Source: Cobetia crustatorum (GTDB lineage: Bacteria; Pseudomonadota; Gammaproteobacteria; Pseudomonadales; Halomonadaceae). Taken from it: a stretch of 50,827 nt of DNA. Made by a program: the position numbers and the translations under genes. The notes under the pieces are model-generated. The model ran no database searches, was not told where the DNA came from, and was given only the letters and a program-made list of their open reading frames with translations. This document shows, in pieces, positions 1 through 7,783 of this stretch. Where the stretch lies: NCBI RefSeq assembly GCF_000591415.1, contig NZ_JEMF01000048.1, forward strand, positions 1 through 50,827. Direction: 5' to 3'. How positions within the stretch are numbered: position 1 is the first letter of the stretch; the number at the start of each line of letters is the position of its first letter.

Positions 1-392
1 ACTTGGTTATTGAGACCGCCGACACACAGAAAGGTGACCTTGATGTCACGGCATGGTTGCACTGGTTCCTGAGCACTCTGAAAGCGGCTTTGGAGCGCAG
101 TCTGGGGCATTTCCTTAGGACATTGGACAAATCCCGCTATTGGAAAGAAAACCGCGACAAGGGACTTAATGAGCGTCAGATGAAGGTCCTCAATCGCTTA
201 CTGGATGCCGAGTCAGACGAATTTTCTGAGGGCCTCACGGCACGTGCCTACAAGAGTATTGCGGGGACCAGTAAACCAACGGCCACGAGGGATCTTTCGG
301 CGCTGGTACAGCTGGGCTGCCTCGTCCCCCTCGAAGGGGGCGGACGGAATACTCGCTATGCCATCAGGCAGCCGGATCGGAAGATGCCGTAG
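1..392 (+). CDS. Fic family protein, C-terminal part (cut by window edge)
   Basis: Reading is open from the left edge, so only the C-terminal ~130 residues are present. They match the tail of bacterial Fic proteins: the segment TQKGDLDVTAWLHWFL, seen after the catalytic Fic fold, is followed by a winged-helix domain (NERQMKVLNRLL ... TARAYKSIAGTSKPTATRDL ... LVPLEGGGRNTRYAI). The Fic motif HPFxxGNGR would lie upstream and is not visible, so activity cannot be judged. Fic enzymes usually transfer AMP to protein hydroxyls; winged-helix tails of this type are thought to bind DNA or regulate the enzyme. The first Met-like codon here is only a TTG inside the frame and is not the true start. Confidence 0.8.
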   Translation, partial: LVIETADTQKGDLDVTAWLHWFLSTLKAALERSLGHFLRTLDKSRYWKENRDKGLNERQMKVLNRLLDAESDEFSEGLTARAYKSIAGTSKPTATRDLSALVQLGCLVPLEGGGRNTRYAIRQPDRKMP

Positions 393-706
393 CACTGACG
401 CACGCTGCCTACTGAATGATGTATTGGTTCAATGATTCCGGACACCAGTGTAGGTAGTAATATCGCCACCATAAACGATGTGTCTAATGACTATCCCGTG
501 TTCAAGCAGGAAGCTGGAAGCCAGTGTGTCCTTGAGAAGCGGTGAAAGCGCTCTGGTGGTAAAGCTCTGAATTACGCCTGACAACAGCGCGGTCAGTCAG
601 AGAAAGTCATGTCCCACTCGGATCAGGGAGGCCAGCATGCCAACCGCAAGCTCCGTCAACGGCCCGCCCTCTCTCAACATTCCCCCTTCCTCTCTTCAAC
701 AAACAC
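393..706. other. Intergenic stretch without a supported gene
   Basis: Between the fic stop and the terminator of the first rcnB-like gene. Only very short reading frames occur (for example a 37-codon frame from 432), none with a ribosome binding site or recognisable product. No terminator for the fic gene was found. It may hold degraded sequence, but nothing identifiable. Confidence 0.4.
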
Positions 707-746
707 AAACGATAAGAGGGCCGCGATTGCGGCCCTCTTATCGTTT
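707..746 (-). terminator. Rho-independent terminator of the first rcnB-like gene
   Basis: A perfect 18-bp inverted repeat (707-724 and 729-746) with a GATT loop, GC-rich core and A/T-rich outer ends. It lies 38 bp past the stop of the minus-strand gene. Symmetry allows it to work in both directions. Confidence 0.85.
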
Positions 747-784
747 CGGATATCAACGAGCATTCTCGCCAGCGCTGATCATGC

Positions 785-1192
785 TTAGCGGTTGAGAATG
801 ATCGCCGTGATGGCCCCGCCGGCAACAGCTGCCAGCACGTAACGACCATCAATGTTCAACCAACGATGGCCCCGTGGCGGCTTCGAGAGATGACGGCCAT
901 GCCAATCGTTCACCCAGTAGCGCTCATTGGAGTAGTACTGGCGTGGGATATGGTCACCCCGCTTCCAATGATGAGAAGCCTGACGACGATGCTCCTTTGC
1001 GTGACGTCTCTCGTGCTTACGCTGTTGCTTTTCATGCTTGCGATGCTGTTTTTGATGTTTGCGGTCGTGCTGTTGATGCCCGTGCCCGTGGCCATGCCCG
1101 CGTCCATCTCGATCATGAGGGGATGCCAGCGCCAACGGCGCGATCATCAACGTGAAAATCATCATCAGAACGGTCAGTGTGCGATTACGCAT
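785..1192 (-). CDS. RcnB-like periplasmic protein, His/Lys-rich
   Basis: 135 residues. A signal peptide (residues 1-23, ending LALA-SPH) predicts export. Residues 25-75 are extremely rich in His, Lys, Arg and Gln (GHGHGHGHQQHDRKH and further KH/RH steps), a likely metal-binding or polyampholyte linker. Residues 80-135 are the RcnB domain: WKRGDHIPRQYYSNERYWVNDW, the L-PP-G-W segment and a hydrophobic C-terminal segment AAVAGGAITAIIL. In Escherichia coli RcnB is a periplasmic protein needed for nickel/cobalt homeostasis with the RcnA exporter; no rcnA is seen here, so the role is open. Start supported by GAGGAGG six bases upstream. A second family member lies at 1700-2179. Confidence 0.85.
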   Translation of the reverse strand: MRNRTLTVLMMIFTLMIAPLALASPHDRDGRGHGHGHGHQQHDRKHQKQHRKHEKQQRKHERRHAKEHRRQASHHWKRGDHIPRQYYSNERYWVNDWHGRHLSKPPRGHRWLNIDGRYVLAAVAGGAITAIILNR

Positions 1193-1532
1193 AGCTGGCC
1201 TCCTCAGTGTGCCCGGATAAACTCAAGATACCAGGTGGTTAGGAAACAGTGTTGCGCAACCTTATCGACACTCACTGAACGACGCAAGTTACTGGCACGA
1301 TATCGTATTATGTCGCCATTATCGTCTCTTTTGTCGCATCACAACCATGTTCAGTCGCAGATCACCTACAGAAGGCAAGCATCACCCACCTCGCGAATAA
1401 TCAGGCTTTCGTGACAATTTACTTCGACCAGCCCCAAATCATCCCACCGACGTGTCGCCAGTGACGGACGCAAATATTCGCAATGTCGAATATCGTTACC
1501 CTGCACCTATCCACTCAATGACTCTTCACAAC
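1193..1532. other. Upstream region of the first rcnB-like gene
   Basis: About 340 bp with no supported gene on either strand. It must contain the minus-strand promoter of the gene ending at 785. It is more AT-rich than its surroundings. I could not assign -35/-10 boxes with confidence. Confidence 0.4.
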
Positions 1533-1576
1533 TTGATGGCCTTGAGATAAGGATGGATGCAACTCAAGGCCATCAA
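1533..1576. repeat. 14-bp inverted repeat between the two rcnB-like genes
   Basis: TTGATGGCCTTGAG (1533-1546) and its exact complement (1563-1576) flank a 16-nt loop. It lies downstream of the second rcnB-like gene's own terminator and upstream of the first gene, so it may be a backup terminator or a transcript hairpin. A further palindrome built on TGCGGCCGCA follows at about 1590-1612. Confidence 0.5.
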
Positions 1577-1658
1577 ATGGGACAAAAATGCGGCCGGATA
1601 TGCGGCCGCATGTCTAGTTCATCTTTGTATGGCGGTGGAACGGCCGAATAAACACGTA

Positions 1659-1690
1659 GAAAAGCCGCCTCGGGAAATGGCGGCCTCGTG
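1659..1690 (-). terminator. Rho-independent terminator of the second rcnB-like gene
   Basis: Read on the minus strand, GCCGCC and GGCGGC pair around a 9-nt loop and are followed by TTTTC. It starts right after the stop codon of the gene ending at 1700. Confidence 0.7.
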
Positions 1691-1699
1691 GCAGAAGGT

Positions 1700-2179
1700 T
1701 CACTGGCCCAGCACGATCTCTTCGATGACACTCGTCTTGATATCCATCAGCACGAAGCCACTCTTTACCTGAAGCCAGCGCTTGTCTTGCCCAGGTTCCG
1801 AGAGAGAGTGCTGCTGCCAATCCTCTATCCAGTGACTCTTGTCCTCAGCAAAATCAGCTGGTACTTGCGCCCCCCGCCTCCAGAGGTGTGAACGCTTCTC
1901 TGTGCTTGGCGAGTCCTTCGCTACCACGGGCTCATTCTTCTGTTCTTCACTGAGCTGCTCCTTGAGCTGCTCCTTCTGCTGAATCTGCTTCAACTCCTGC
2001 ATCTGTTGGCGCTGAACGCGTTCCGCCTTCGCCTGCCCCTCAAGAGCTTCGTGCTTCTTCTTGAGATGTTGCTCGCTACTCTTGTCGCTCTTGCCGTCCT
2101 CCGATGAGTCAGCATGCACGACGATAGGCCCCACCAATGCAAACGCCAAGGCCAGAACGGCAAATGATCTTTTCGCCAT
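1700..2179 (-). CDS. RcnB-like periplasmic protein, Glu/Lys/Gln-rich linker
   Basis: 159 residues. Signal peptide at residues 1-23 (ending VVHA-DSS). Residues 30-85 form a charged, helix-prone stretch rich in Lys, Glu and Gln (KQIQQKEQLKEQLSEEQKN), probably coiled or extended. Residues 98-159 keep the RcnB pattern: LWRRGAQVPADF, WIEDWQQHSLSEP, RWLQVKSGFVLMDIKTSVIEEIVL. It is the second of two adjacent genes of this family on the same strand, but its linker is Glu/Gln-based where the other is His-based. Strong GAGGAGG ribosome binding site. Metal specificity cannot be told from sequence. Confidence 0.75.
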   Translation of the reverse strand: MAKRSFAVLALAFALVGPIVVHADSSEDGKSDKSSEQHLKKKHEALEGQAKAERVQRQQMQELKQIQQKEQLKEQLSEEQKNEPVVAKDSPSTEKRSHLWRRGAQVPADFAEDKSHWIEDWQQHSLSEPGQDKRWLQVKSGFVLMDIKTSVIEEIVLGQ

Positions 2180-2414
2180 GTTGTAGCCTCCTCGACAGAT
2201 TCAGTACTTTTGAGGCGCGCTGAGAGACACTCAGACAACCATGATTTAAGTCAGGAAGCATGGCCTCCAGATCTGCTTTATTACTGCCACTAGCATATCG
2301 CGCCAGCAGCGCAATTTGCGGTTGGATAACTCGGAATATGATTGTTTTTCAGCAGCCTGGCAGTCACTTGACGCCAGATATCACCTATCCGGATGAATAT
2401 GAGCTGTGTTCATA

Positions 2415-2795
2415 TCATCCCGATGTCGAAAAATCGATATGCAGATGATTGCCATCCGGATCACGCATGTGCAGCTGTATCTCGCCGATGGACGCAAGAA
2501 CAATCCGTTGATAGGGAGTATTCGATGCCTCTAATTCCGACTCGAATGACTCGATATCAGTCGCGGCGAGAGAAAAATGTTCAAGCTTAAGATTAGCCTC
2601 CCCACCCACGGCCGCTTCCTCTCCAATATCGATCAGGTGTATGACCACGGCCTTCTCGGCGTAGAGCCAGGCACCACCAAAGGAGAAATCAGGCCGATCA
2701 CCGGGATATAAGCCAAGTACCTCGCCATACCAACTCATCATCTCGTTCAGCTGACCAGTGCGAATATTCACATGATCGAGACGTTGTATGCCCAT
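2415..2795 (-). CDS. VOC/glyoxalase-fold protein
   Basis: 126 residues from the chosen start MGIQRLDHVNIRT. The frame opens further upstream (2846), but that lies inside the terminator hairpin and lacks a ribosome binding site, so 2795 is preferred. The protein has paired beta-alpha-beta-beta-beta units of the vicinal oxygen chelate fold: HVNIRTGQLNEMMSWYGEVLGL, a VIHLIDIG strand, LEHFSLAATDIESFESEL, and the closing RDPDGNHLHIDF. Such proteins bind a metal (typical ligands His, Glu) and act as lyases, dioxygenases or resistance proteins; the substrate cannot be predicted. Confidence 0.8.
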   Translation of the reverse strand: MGIQRLDHVNIRTGQLNEMMSWYGEVLGLYPGDRPDFSFGGAWLYAEKAVVIHLIDIGEEAAVGGEANLKLEHFSLAATDIESFESELEASNTPYQRIVLASIGEIQLHMRDPDGNHLHIDFSTSG

Positions 2796-2820
2796 GCCTA
2801 TCACCCTCTTCCAGACGAAA

Positions 2821-2848
2821 GAATGCGGCCGGTTTCCCGGCCGCATTC
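2821..2848 (-). terminator. Terminator between the MDR oxidoreductase and the VOC gene
   Basis: A perfect 12-bp GC-rich stem (2821-2832 with 2837-2848) with a TTTC loop. On the minus strand it is followed by TTTCGT. It separates the oxidoreductase from the VOC gene 26 bp further on, so the two are probably separate transcripts or only partly read through. Confidence 0.7.
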
Positions 2849-2890
2849 ATGATTCATACGCCAACACTTCCACTGAATCGTGGTGAGTGA

Positions 2891-3904
2891 CTAGAAGCCT
2901 TCAAGCACGATCTTTCCCCTGGCCTTGCCGCTCTCCAGCAAGGCATGTGCGCGCTTGAGATTTTCGGCGTTGATGGTGCCGAAGGTTTCCGTTGCCGTGG
3001 AGGTGATCTTGCCAGTGTCCAGCAGACCCGCCACCTTGGTGAGGATCTCGCCCTGACGCGCGATATCAGCGGTGGTGAACAGTGAGCGAGTGAACATCAG
3101 CTCCCAGTGGATGGACACGGCCTTGCCCTTGAACGGCACCACATCGAGGGTCTGCGGATCATCGATCATGCCGAAACGACCCTGCGGCGCGATCAACTCA
3201 GCCACTTGCGGTGCGTAGTGCTCGGAGAAATTGGTCGAGAACACGAAGGCCGGTGCACCGATACCCAACGCCTCGATCTGCGCCGGCAACGGCTGGCTGT
3301 GGTCGATGACATGATGCGCGCCCAGCGACGTGACCCACGCTTGGGTTTCTGGACGTGACGCGGTGGCAATGATGGTCAGATCCGTCAGTGCGCGCAGCAG
3401 CTGGATGGTGATGGAGCCCACGCCACCGGCCCCGCCGATGATCAGGATGGCACGTGCAGCGCCGGGTACCGGCTCGGTGACACGCAGGCGATCGAAGAGC
3501 ATCTCGAAGCCGGTCAGCGTGGTCAGCGGCAGCGCAGCCGCCTCATGGACCTTAACGGACCTGGGGGCATGACCGACGATGCGCTCATCTACCAGATGGA
3601 ATTCGCTGTTGGTACCGGCGCGGGTGATATCGCCGGCATACCAGACCTTGTCACCTGCGGCGAAGGAAGTGACCTTGTCACCGACGGCGACGACTTCCCC
3701 TACGGCGTCCCAGCCGATGACGGCAGCTTCGCCTGCGGTCGGCTCGCGGCTTTCGCGGATCTTGTAGTCCACCGGGTTGACCGAGACAGCGGCAACCTTG
3801 ACCGGCAGGTCGTGACCGGTGGCGACCGGTGTCTCGAGTTCGATATCGACCAGGGCATCATCACGATCGATGGAACCGGCAGCGTAGTAACCAATGGCTT
3901 TCAT
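2891..3904 (-). CDS. Medium-chain zinc-type alcohol dehydrogenase-like / quinone oxidoreductase family protein
   Basis: 337 residues, the usual length for the family. N-terminal GroES-like domain (about 1-125: VSVNPVDYKIRE, VIGWDAVGEVVAVG, FAAGDKVWYAGD) and Rossmann domain with the nucleotide motif IIGGAGGVGSITIQLL at about residues 153-168, which points to NAD(P)H. The catalytic Cys/His zinc ligands and the four-Cys structural zinc lobe of true alcohol dehydrogenases are missing, so a zinc-free quinone or enone reductase is more likely than an alcohol dehydrogenase. In relatives such genes are often divergent from a LysR regulator; here only a LysR-like start region remains upstream (see 4049-4190). 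Confidence 0.85.
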   Translation of the reverse strand: MKAIGYYAAGSIDRDDALVDIELETPVATGHDLPVKVAAVSVNPVDYKIRESREPTAGEAAVIGWDAVGEVVAVGDKVTSFAAGDKVWYAGDITRAGTNSEFHLVDERIVGHAPRSVKVHEAAALPLTTLTGFEMLFDRLRVTEPVPGAARAILIIGGAGGVGSITIQLLRALTDLTIIATASRPETQAWVTSLGAHHVIDHSQPLPAQIEALGIGAPAFVFSTNFSEHYAPQVAELIAPQGRFGMIDDPQTLDVVPFKGKAVSIHWELMFTRSLFTTADIARQGEILTKVAGLLDTGKITSTATETFGTINAENLKRAHALLESGKARGKIVLEGF

Positions 3905-4048
3905 CAGAGTCTCTCCAGAACATCATGTCAGTGGCGGCAAGGGGCAATCTCGGGTGTCAGGTATCAGATGCATCTTGCGTCTGACACCACTTCTGACTGA
4001 GCGACCCTGCCGTGAAGCGATGACACCATGCTAACTCCATGGACTGAG

Positions 4049-4098
4049 CGTAAAAACGACCCATATCCGCAAAGTTAATCCGGATAAAGCGGATAATG
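4049..4098 (+). promoter_or_regulatory. Divergent regulatory element, near-copy of the LysR leader at 6790-6839
   Basis: These 50 bases align without gaps to 6790-6839 at 38 of 50 positions, including the shared core CGCAAAG and the final ATG. In the second copy that ATG is the start codon of a LysR gene. Here the element lies upstream of the minus-strand oxidoreductase, where a divergent LysR gene would be expected. It is best read as the operator and start region of a lost LysR regulator that may still serve the oxidoreductase promoter. Confidence 0.6.
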
Positions 4099-4190
4099 AG
4101 CAGCGAATTTGCGGGTTGCCTCCAGGGAGACACCAGCGGGTCGTCGGCTACAGAGGCAAGAGGCGACAACGCAGGACGGTCATCAGACAC
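4096..4190 (+). pseudogene. Possible remnant of a LysR regulator gene
   Basis: An ATG at 4096 sits where the start codon sits in the paralogous LysR gene at 6837. Downstream, in a different frame from 4115, the sequence reads VASRETPAGRRLQRQEA, which loosely resembles the LysR helix-turn-helix segment AAGRETGLSPTT at 6837. That would require a deletion of about 38 bases plus frame changes and loss of the rest of the gene. The protein match is weak; the main support is the conserved leader. Confidence 0.35.
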
Positions 4191-4200
4191 GTCCTGCGTT
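4168..4200 (-). terminator. Hairpin downstream of the Yellow-like gene
   Basis: An 11-bp perfect stem (4168-4178 with 4190-4200) with an 11-nt loop, 77 bp past the minus-strand stop. The T-run after it is weak (TTGTC), so it is a probable rather than certain terminator. Confidence 0.5.
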
Positions 4201-4276
4201 GGGGAAATACGCTGACAGGCAAGACAGGGCGAAGGACTGGCCAGACAAGCCCTTCACCTGCCGCAAGCAGAGCCTG

Positions 4277-5473
4277 TCAGTTGGCGGGTGTCAGCTTGAG
4301 CAGGTAGTAATGCTTGTCGCTGCCATCGACACCCTGATTGAGCGCAGGGTGAGCATTCAGCTGATTGGTGGTGAGGTAGAGGCTGCCATCGGGCGCGAAG
4401 GCGAAGCCATCCGGCCAGCGCAGACGCTCATCATCCTGGGCAATGACCGACATGCCTTCGGGAGAGGAGAAGGTCAGCGCATTGTGCTCTGCGTCACCGG
4501 CGATGATGCCGCCGCGACTGGCGTCGAAGATGAAGCCATCATTGGGACGCTTGGCGGCGTAATGCGTGATGGCGCGCGACAGTTCCGCCTCCGTGGCGGT
4601 GTCATCGGCCAGCTCAGCCGCCGGCAGACGATAGATATCACTACCATTCACGCCACCGAAATAGACGACGTCTTCTACCGGGTCGAAGGCAATGGCGTTC
4701 AATCCCAGGTACCAGGGCTTCGGCCCGCCACTTTGCTCTCCCTCGCCATCACCATCGCCCTTGGCCGCCATCAGACGCCCATTGATGACCATGTCATGCG
4801 CCACCGGCATCAACCTTTCATCGCTCTGCAGCACACGGCGCGTCTTGCCACTGGCGATATCCACCACCACGAAGGCCGGTTTCATGTGGGAGGCGGGGGC
4901 AGTGAAGGTCATGTCCGCGATATAGATCTTGCCGCGCCTTTCATCGATGACGAAATCCTGCAGGAAGGAGATCGGCAGCACGCTGTCTCCCCCAAGCGGG
5001 ATCACCTTCTTGAGCGAATCACTGCGGGTATCCCAGCCCACCAGCTTGGGCGCACTGTCCTGACTGCCCATGTCAAGCATCCACACCACGCCCTGACGGT
5101 CGGAATGTACGCCGATGATTGACGCGATGCCGACCTCGCCTTCTGCCGGGCCATCGGCCCAATCCAGAGTCGGGAATGGCACACGCTTGCCGTCCTGGGT
5201 GATCTCGACCACGCGCAGCGCCGGTGCATCAAGTGGCTGCTGGGACATGATCAAGCGGCCTTCCGGCGTGAAGGTGATGTTGCCGGGGCGGGTGTCCGAG
5301 TACTCGGCAAAGGTACTGAGGGTCGCGTGGCTCCAGGCACTGGCTGCGGCGCTCTGGTGGTTGTCGGCGGAGGCTTCGGCCGCAGTGGCATCAGCCTGCA
5401 CGGCAGAGGCAGAGGCAGCGCTGACGCCCAGCGAGGCGATGAAGATGGCAGTCTTGAAGCGAGAAAAACGCAT
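4277..5473 (-). CDS. Yellow / major royal jelly protein family, exported
   Basis: 398 residues from MRFSRFKTAIF, chosen because AAGGAG stands just upstream; the frame opens earlier (5563) with a Ser-rich stretch lacking a ribosome binding site. Residues 1-28 look like a signal peptide (ending SASAVQA-DA). The rest fits the six-bladed propeller of the Yellow/MRJP family, often annotated as L-dopachrome tautomerase-related in bacteria: RPGNITFTPEGRLIMSQQP, SIIGVHSDRQGVVWMLDMG, LQDFVIDERRGKIYIADM, NAIAFDPVEDVVYFGG, DAEHNALTFSSP, RWPDGFAFAPDGSLYLTTNQL. Bacterial members mostly lack assigned reactions; a periplasmic lactonase or tautomerase-like role is a guess. Confidence 0.8.
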   Translation of the reverse strand: MRFSRFKTAIFIASLGVSAASASAVQADATAAEASADNHQSAAASAWSHATLSTFAEYSDTRPGNITFTPEGRLIMSQQPLDAPALRVVEITQDGKRVPFPTLDWADGPAEGEVGIASIIGVHSDRQGVVWMLDMGSQDSAPKLVGWDTRSDSLKKVIPLGGDSVLPISFLQDFVIDERRGKIYIADMTFTAPASHMKPAFVVVDIASGKTRRVLQSDERLMPVAHDMVINGRLMAAKGDGDGEGEQSGGPKPWYLGLNAIAFDPVEDVVYFGGVNGSDIYRLPAAELADDTATEAELSRAITHYAAKRPNDGFIFDASRGGIIAGDAEHNALTFSSPEGMSVIAQDDERLRWPDGFAFAPDGSLYLTTNQLNAHPALNQGVDGSDKHYYLLKLTPAN

Positions 5474-5611
5474 GGGGACTCCTTGCCCGCCGGTTGGCGC
5501 TGTGCGCCGGGCCAGCAGGATCGATGAAGATGAGGTAGAGAGACTGGACGATGACGTGGTCATCGCCCGGGGGTTGTAGAGATTCAGGCGTGACGAATCA
5601 GATGAGACGAA

Positions 5612-6340
5612 TCAGGCACGGCGGTGCAGTTCATCTTCCAGTTCACTGAGACGCGGATTGCCGATGTAGAGCTGGGAGAGATCCTTGAGCGCCGCGGCGC
5701 CAATACGCAGACGTGCGTCCTTGCGCGCCACCAGGGTGGCGTCATCTCGGGTACCCAGAAGCCCCTTGGGCTCCTTGAGGGCGCGAATCCGGTAGCGATG
5801 ATGCAGGAACTGCGGATGCCACAGCGGCACCACGACCCAACGCCCCTCAGCGACGGCGGCTTCGTAGCGATCAAAGCACTCCGCTTCGCTACCGGTGCGG
5901 AAGACATACCCGGCTGCGCCCAGGCCGTACTGCCTGATCATCTCGGCCGAGAAGCGGCTGATGCCGGCACCGGGATTGATGCCCTGGATCAAGGGTTCCA
6001 TCTTGCTCAGCGCCGGTTCCCGCAGCAGGTCCGTGACGCTTGCCACGGCACTTTCCGGCACATGATCCGTCACCCCCCAGATGCAATAGGGTTCATACAG
6101 GACGGTGATCTTGTCGACATCGTGCAGCATAGGTGCCAGATAGGCCTCATGGCTCGACGGCAGCCAGGCAGAGGCCAGAATGTCGATCTCCCCTCGCCCC
6201 AGCATCGCGAAGGCCGCTTCGTGCGGCGCACTGGTGAAGGTGACGTCATGACCGTGACTTTCGAGAATACGGGCCACTTCCCAGGCACTGGCTTCGTGAA
6301 AGGACAGCGCGATATGGCCGATGCGGATAGGGTCTGTCAT
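5612..6340 (-). CDS. Glycine betaine/proline ABC transporter substrate-binding domain protein, no signal peptide
   Basis: 242 residues from MTDPIRIGHIALSFHEASAW, supported by GAGG upstream. The fold is the OpuAC/ProX type that binds quaternary amines: an early IRIGHIALSFHEASAWEVARIL, GEIDILASAWLPSSHEAYL, and the hinge and second lobe with GINPGAGISRFSAEMI and VVVPLWHPQFLHHRYRIRAL. The run of aromatic residues (Trp, Tyr, Phe) is compatible with an aromatic cage. Neither this start nor the earlier in-frame start at 6403 gives a convincing signal peptide, and no ABC ATPase or permease is adjacent. It could be a cytoplasmic ligand sensor, or feed a transporter elsewhere. Confidence 0.75.
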   Translation of the reverse strand: MTDPIRIGHIALSFHEASAWEVARILESHGHDVTFTSAPHEAAFAMLGRGEIDILASAWLPSSHEAYLAPMLHDVDKITVLYEPYCIWGVTDHVPESAVASVTDLLREPALSKMEPLIQGINPGAGISRFSAEMIRQYGLGAAGYVFRTGSEAECFDRYEAAVAEGRWVVVPLWHPQFLHHRYRIRALKEPKGLLGTRDDATLVARKDARLRIGAAALKDLSQLYIGNPRLSELEDELHRRA

Positions 6341-6423
6341 GGCAGCCTCGAGTGGGTGGACGTTGCAGGGGGAGAAAGCGAGCAAGCCAGGCGTTGCCGC
6401 CATGAAAAGCCAGGACCCACACC

Positions 6424-6714
6424 TCAGGCGAAAGCCGTCATCTCTTGCAAGGTGAACTCAGTGACCGCGCCTTCTGTCGCTGCCACGTACTCTTCCAGAT
6501 GCGGTGCCTGCATGTGCTGCTGCCACAGCTCACGCGAGACCCAGTTCTCGTGAAAGGTGAAATGTGCCGGGTTCTCGTTGTTCTGATGCAGGGTGTAAGT
6601 GAGGCAGCCTTCTTCAGCGCGGGTGATCGGCACCAGCTTGAGAAGCGCCGCCTTGACCTTCTCGATCTGGTCCGGCTTGGCGTGGATATTGGCGATGATG
6701 GTCAACTGGGACAT
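6424..6714 (-). CDS. ABM-domain protein, putative quinol monooxygenase
   Basis: 96 residues, the full length of a single antibiotic-biosynthesis-monooxygenase (dimeric ferredoxin-like) domain: LTIIANIHAKPDQIEKVKAAL, EEGCLTYTLHQNNENPAHFTFHENW, and the His-rich QQHMQAPHLEEY. Related proteins such as YgiN act on quinols or catechol-like compounds without cofactors. It is divergent from the LysR gene at 6837, which likely controls it. Confidence 0.85.
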   Translation of the reverse strand: MSQLTIIANIHAKPDQIEKVKAALLKLVPITRAEEGCLTYTLHQNNENPAHFTFHENWVSRELWQQHMQAPHLEEYVAATEGAVTEFTLQEMTAFA

Positions 6715-6836
6715 GGAAGGAACTCCGTGATGTGTCAGGAAGGCTTGAGTTGCTCAAGCGATGTGATCATCCTAGTCACAAGCCTTGTCCGTATAAACAT
6801 CCCCTTTTCGCAAAGATAATTCGGAAAAACCGCACA
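6715..6836. promoter_or_regulatory. Divergent promoter between ABM gene and LysR gene
   Basis: 122 bp that must carry both promoters. The part from 6790 to the LysR start matches 4049-4098 at 76 percent without gaps, marking a conserved LysR-type binding region; the best-kept part is CGCAAAG plus the TAAT and CGGA steps that follow. Confidence 0.6.
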
Positions 6837-7721
6837 ATGCTACTGGACAACATCGCGCTGTTTCTGACCATCGTCGAGAAAGGCAGCCTGACCGCCGCGG
6901 GGCGCGAGACGGGACTGTCGCCGACGACGGTATCGGAGCGTCTGGCTTCACTGGAGGCGCACTACGGGGTGGTGCTGCTCAACCGCACCACACGTGCCAT
7001 CAGCCTGACCGAAGAGGGCCGCACGCTGATCGAAGAAGCCCGTGGTCTGCTCGACAGTGTCTCGGAGCTTGAGACCCGCATCCGCCTGGGCGCCCAGACA
7101 CTCACCGGTCGAATTCGCATCAGCGCGCCGAGCGATCTGGGTCGCAACGCCCTGTCACGCGCCGTCACCGAATTTCAGCGTCAGCACCCCACCATCGAGA
7201 TAGAGCTGCTGCTGTCGGACAGTTACGTCGATATCGTCAGTCAGGGGATCGATCTTGCCCTGCGTTTCGGCACCATCATGGACAGTAGCTTGCGGGTTCG
7301 CAGTCTTGGTCAGTTTCGGCGCGTGCTGTGCGCATCACCTGAGTATCTGACACGCCATGCCATGCCTGTAGAGCCCACGGACCTCAAGCAGCACAATTGT
7401 CTGGTGATGCGCTTTGGCAGAAGTCTCGACAATGAATGGCACTTGGGAGCTGACAAGAAAAGACACGTGGTCACGGTAGCTGGCAATCGCGTCGCCAACG
7501 ATGGTGAGCTGGTACGTCAGTGGTGCCTCGAAGGCTTGGGTATTGCCCTGAAATCGGAGCTGGACGTACAGGATGATCTTGCTGAGGGCCGTCTGATAGA
7601 ACTGCTACCTGACTACCCCACAGCCTCGGCACCTCTGCAATTGCTCTTCCCACCGTCGCGTACTCAGCCGCGACGCGTTCAGGCATTTTCCCAACACCTC
7701 ATCCAATTCCTGCTCGGTTGA
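6837..7721 (+). CDS. LysR family transcriptional regulator
   Basis: 294 residues from MLLDNIALFLTIVEKGSL; the longer frame from 6732 runs through the divergent promoter and is rejected. The N-terminal winged helix-turn-helix is clear (GSLTAAGRETGLSPTTVSERLASLEAHYGVVLLNRTTR), followed by the co-inducer domain (GRIRISAPSDLGRNALSRAV, the DIVSQGIDLALRFG segment, and WCLEGLGIALKSELDVQDDL). It resembles the CrgA/AaeR-like group that often controls nearby oxidoreductases. Likely regulates the divergent ABM gene; the duplicated leader suggests it could also act at 4.05 kb. Confidence 0.9.
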   Translation: MLLDNIALFLTIVEKGSLTAAGRETGLSPTTVSERLASLEAHYGVVLLNRTTRAISLTEEGRTLIEEARGLLDSVSELETRIRLGAQTLTGRIRISAPSDLGRNALSRAVTEFQRQHPTIEIELLLSDSYVDIVSQGIDLALRFGTIMDSSLRVRSLGQFRRVLCASPEYLTRHAMPVEPTDLKQHNCLVMRFGRSLDNEWHLGADKKRHVVTVAGNRVANDGELVRQWCLEGLGIALKSELDVQDDLAEGRLIELLPDYPTASAPLQLLFPPSRTQPRRVQAFSQHLIQFLLG

Positions 7722-7783
7722 TGTTTCCGCAAGTGGGGCTTCGCCGCAGACCTGTCACTCTCCCCAGACTACCCACAAACGCA

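Noticed and set aside
785-1192. Antimicrobial or toxin peptide reading of the His/Lys-rich protein
   Set aside because: The intact RcnB domain and signal peptide explain it better; no toxin partner or immunity gene is present.
866-1414. 182-codon plus-strand frame rich in Leu/Met
   Set aside because: Antisense to the His-rich rcnB-like gene; the hydrophobic look comes from reverse-reading His/Lys codons.
4109-5122. 337-codon plus-strand frame across the Yellow-like gene
   Set aside because: It runs antisense through a gene with clear family motifs, signal peptide and ribosome binding site; its own product has no recognisable domain and a biased Arg/His composition typical of shadow frames.
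5624-6553. 309-codon plus-strand frame across the betaine-binding and ABM genes
   Set aside because: It spans two well-supported minus-strand genes and their gap; no start signal or domain was seen.
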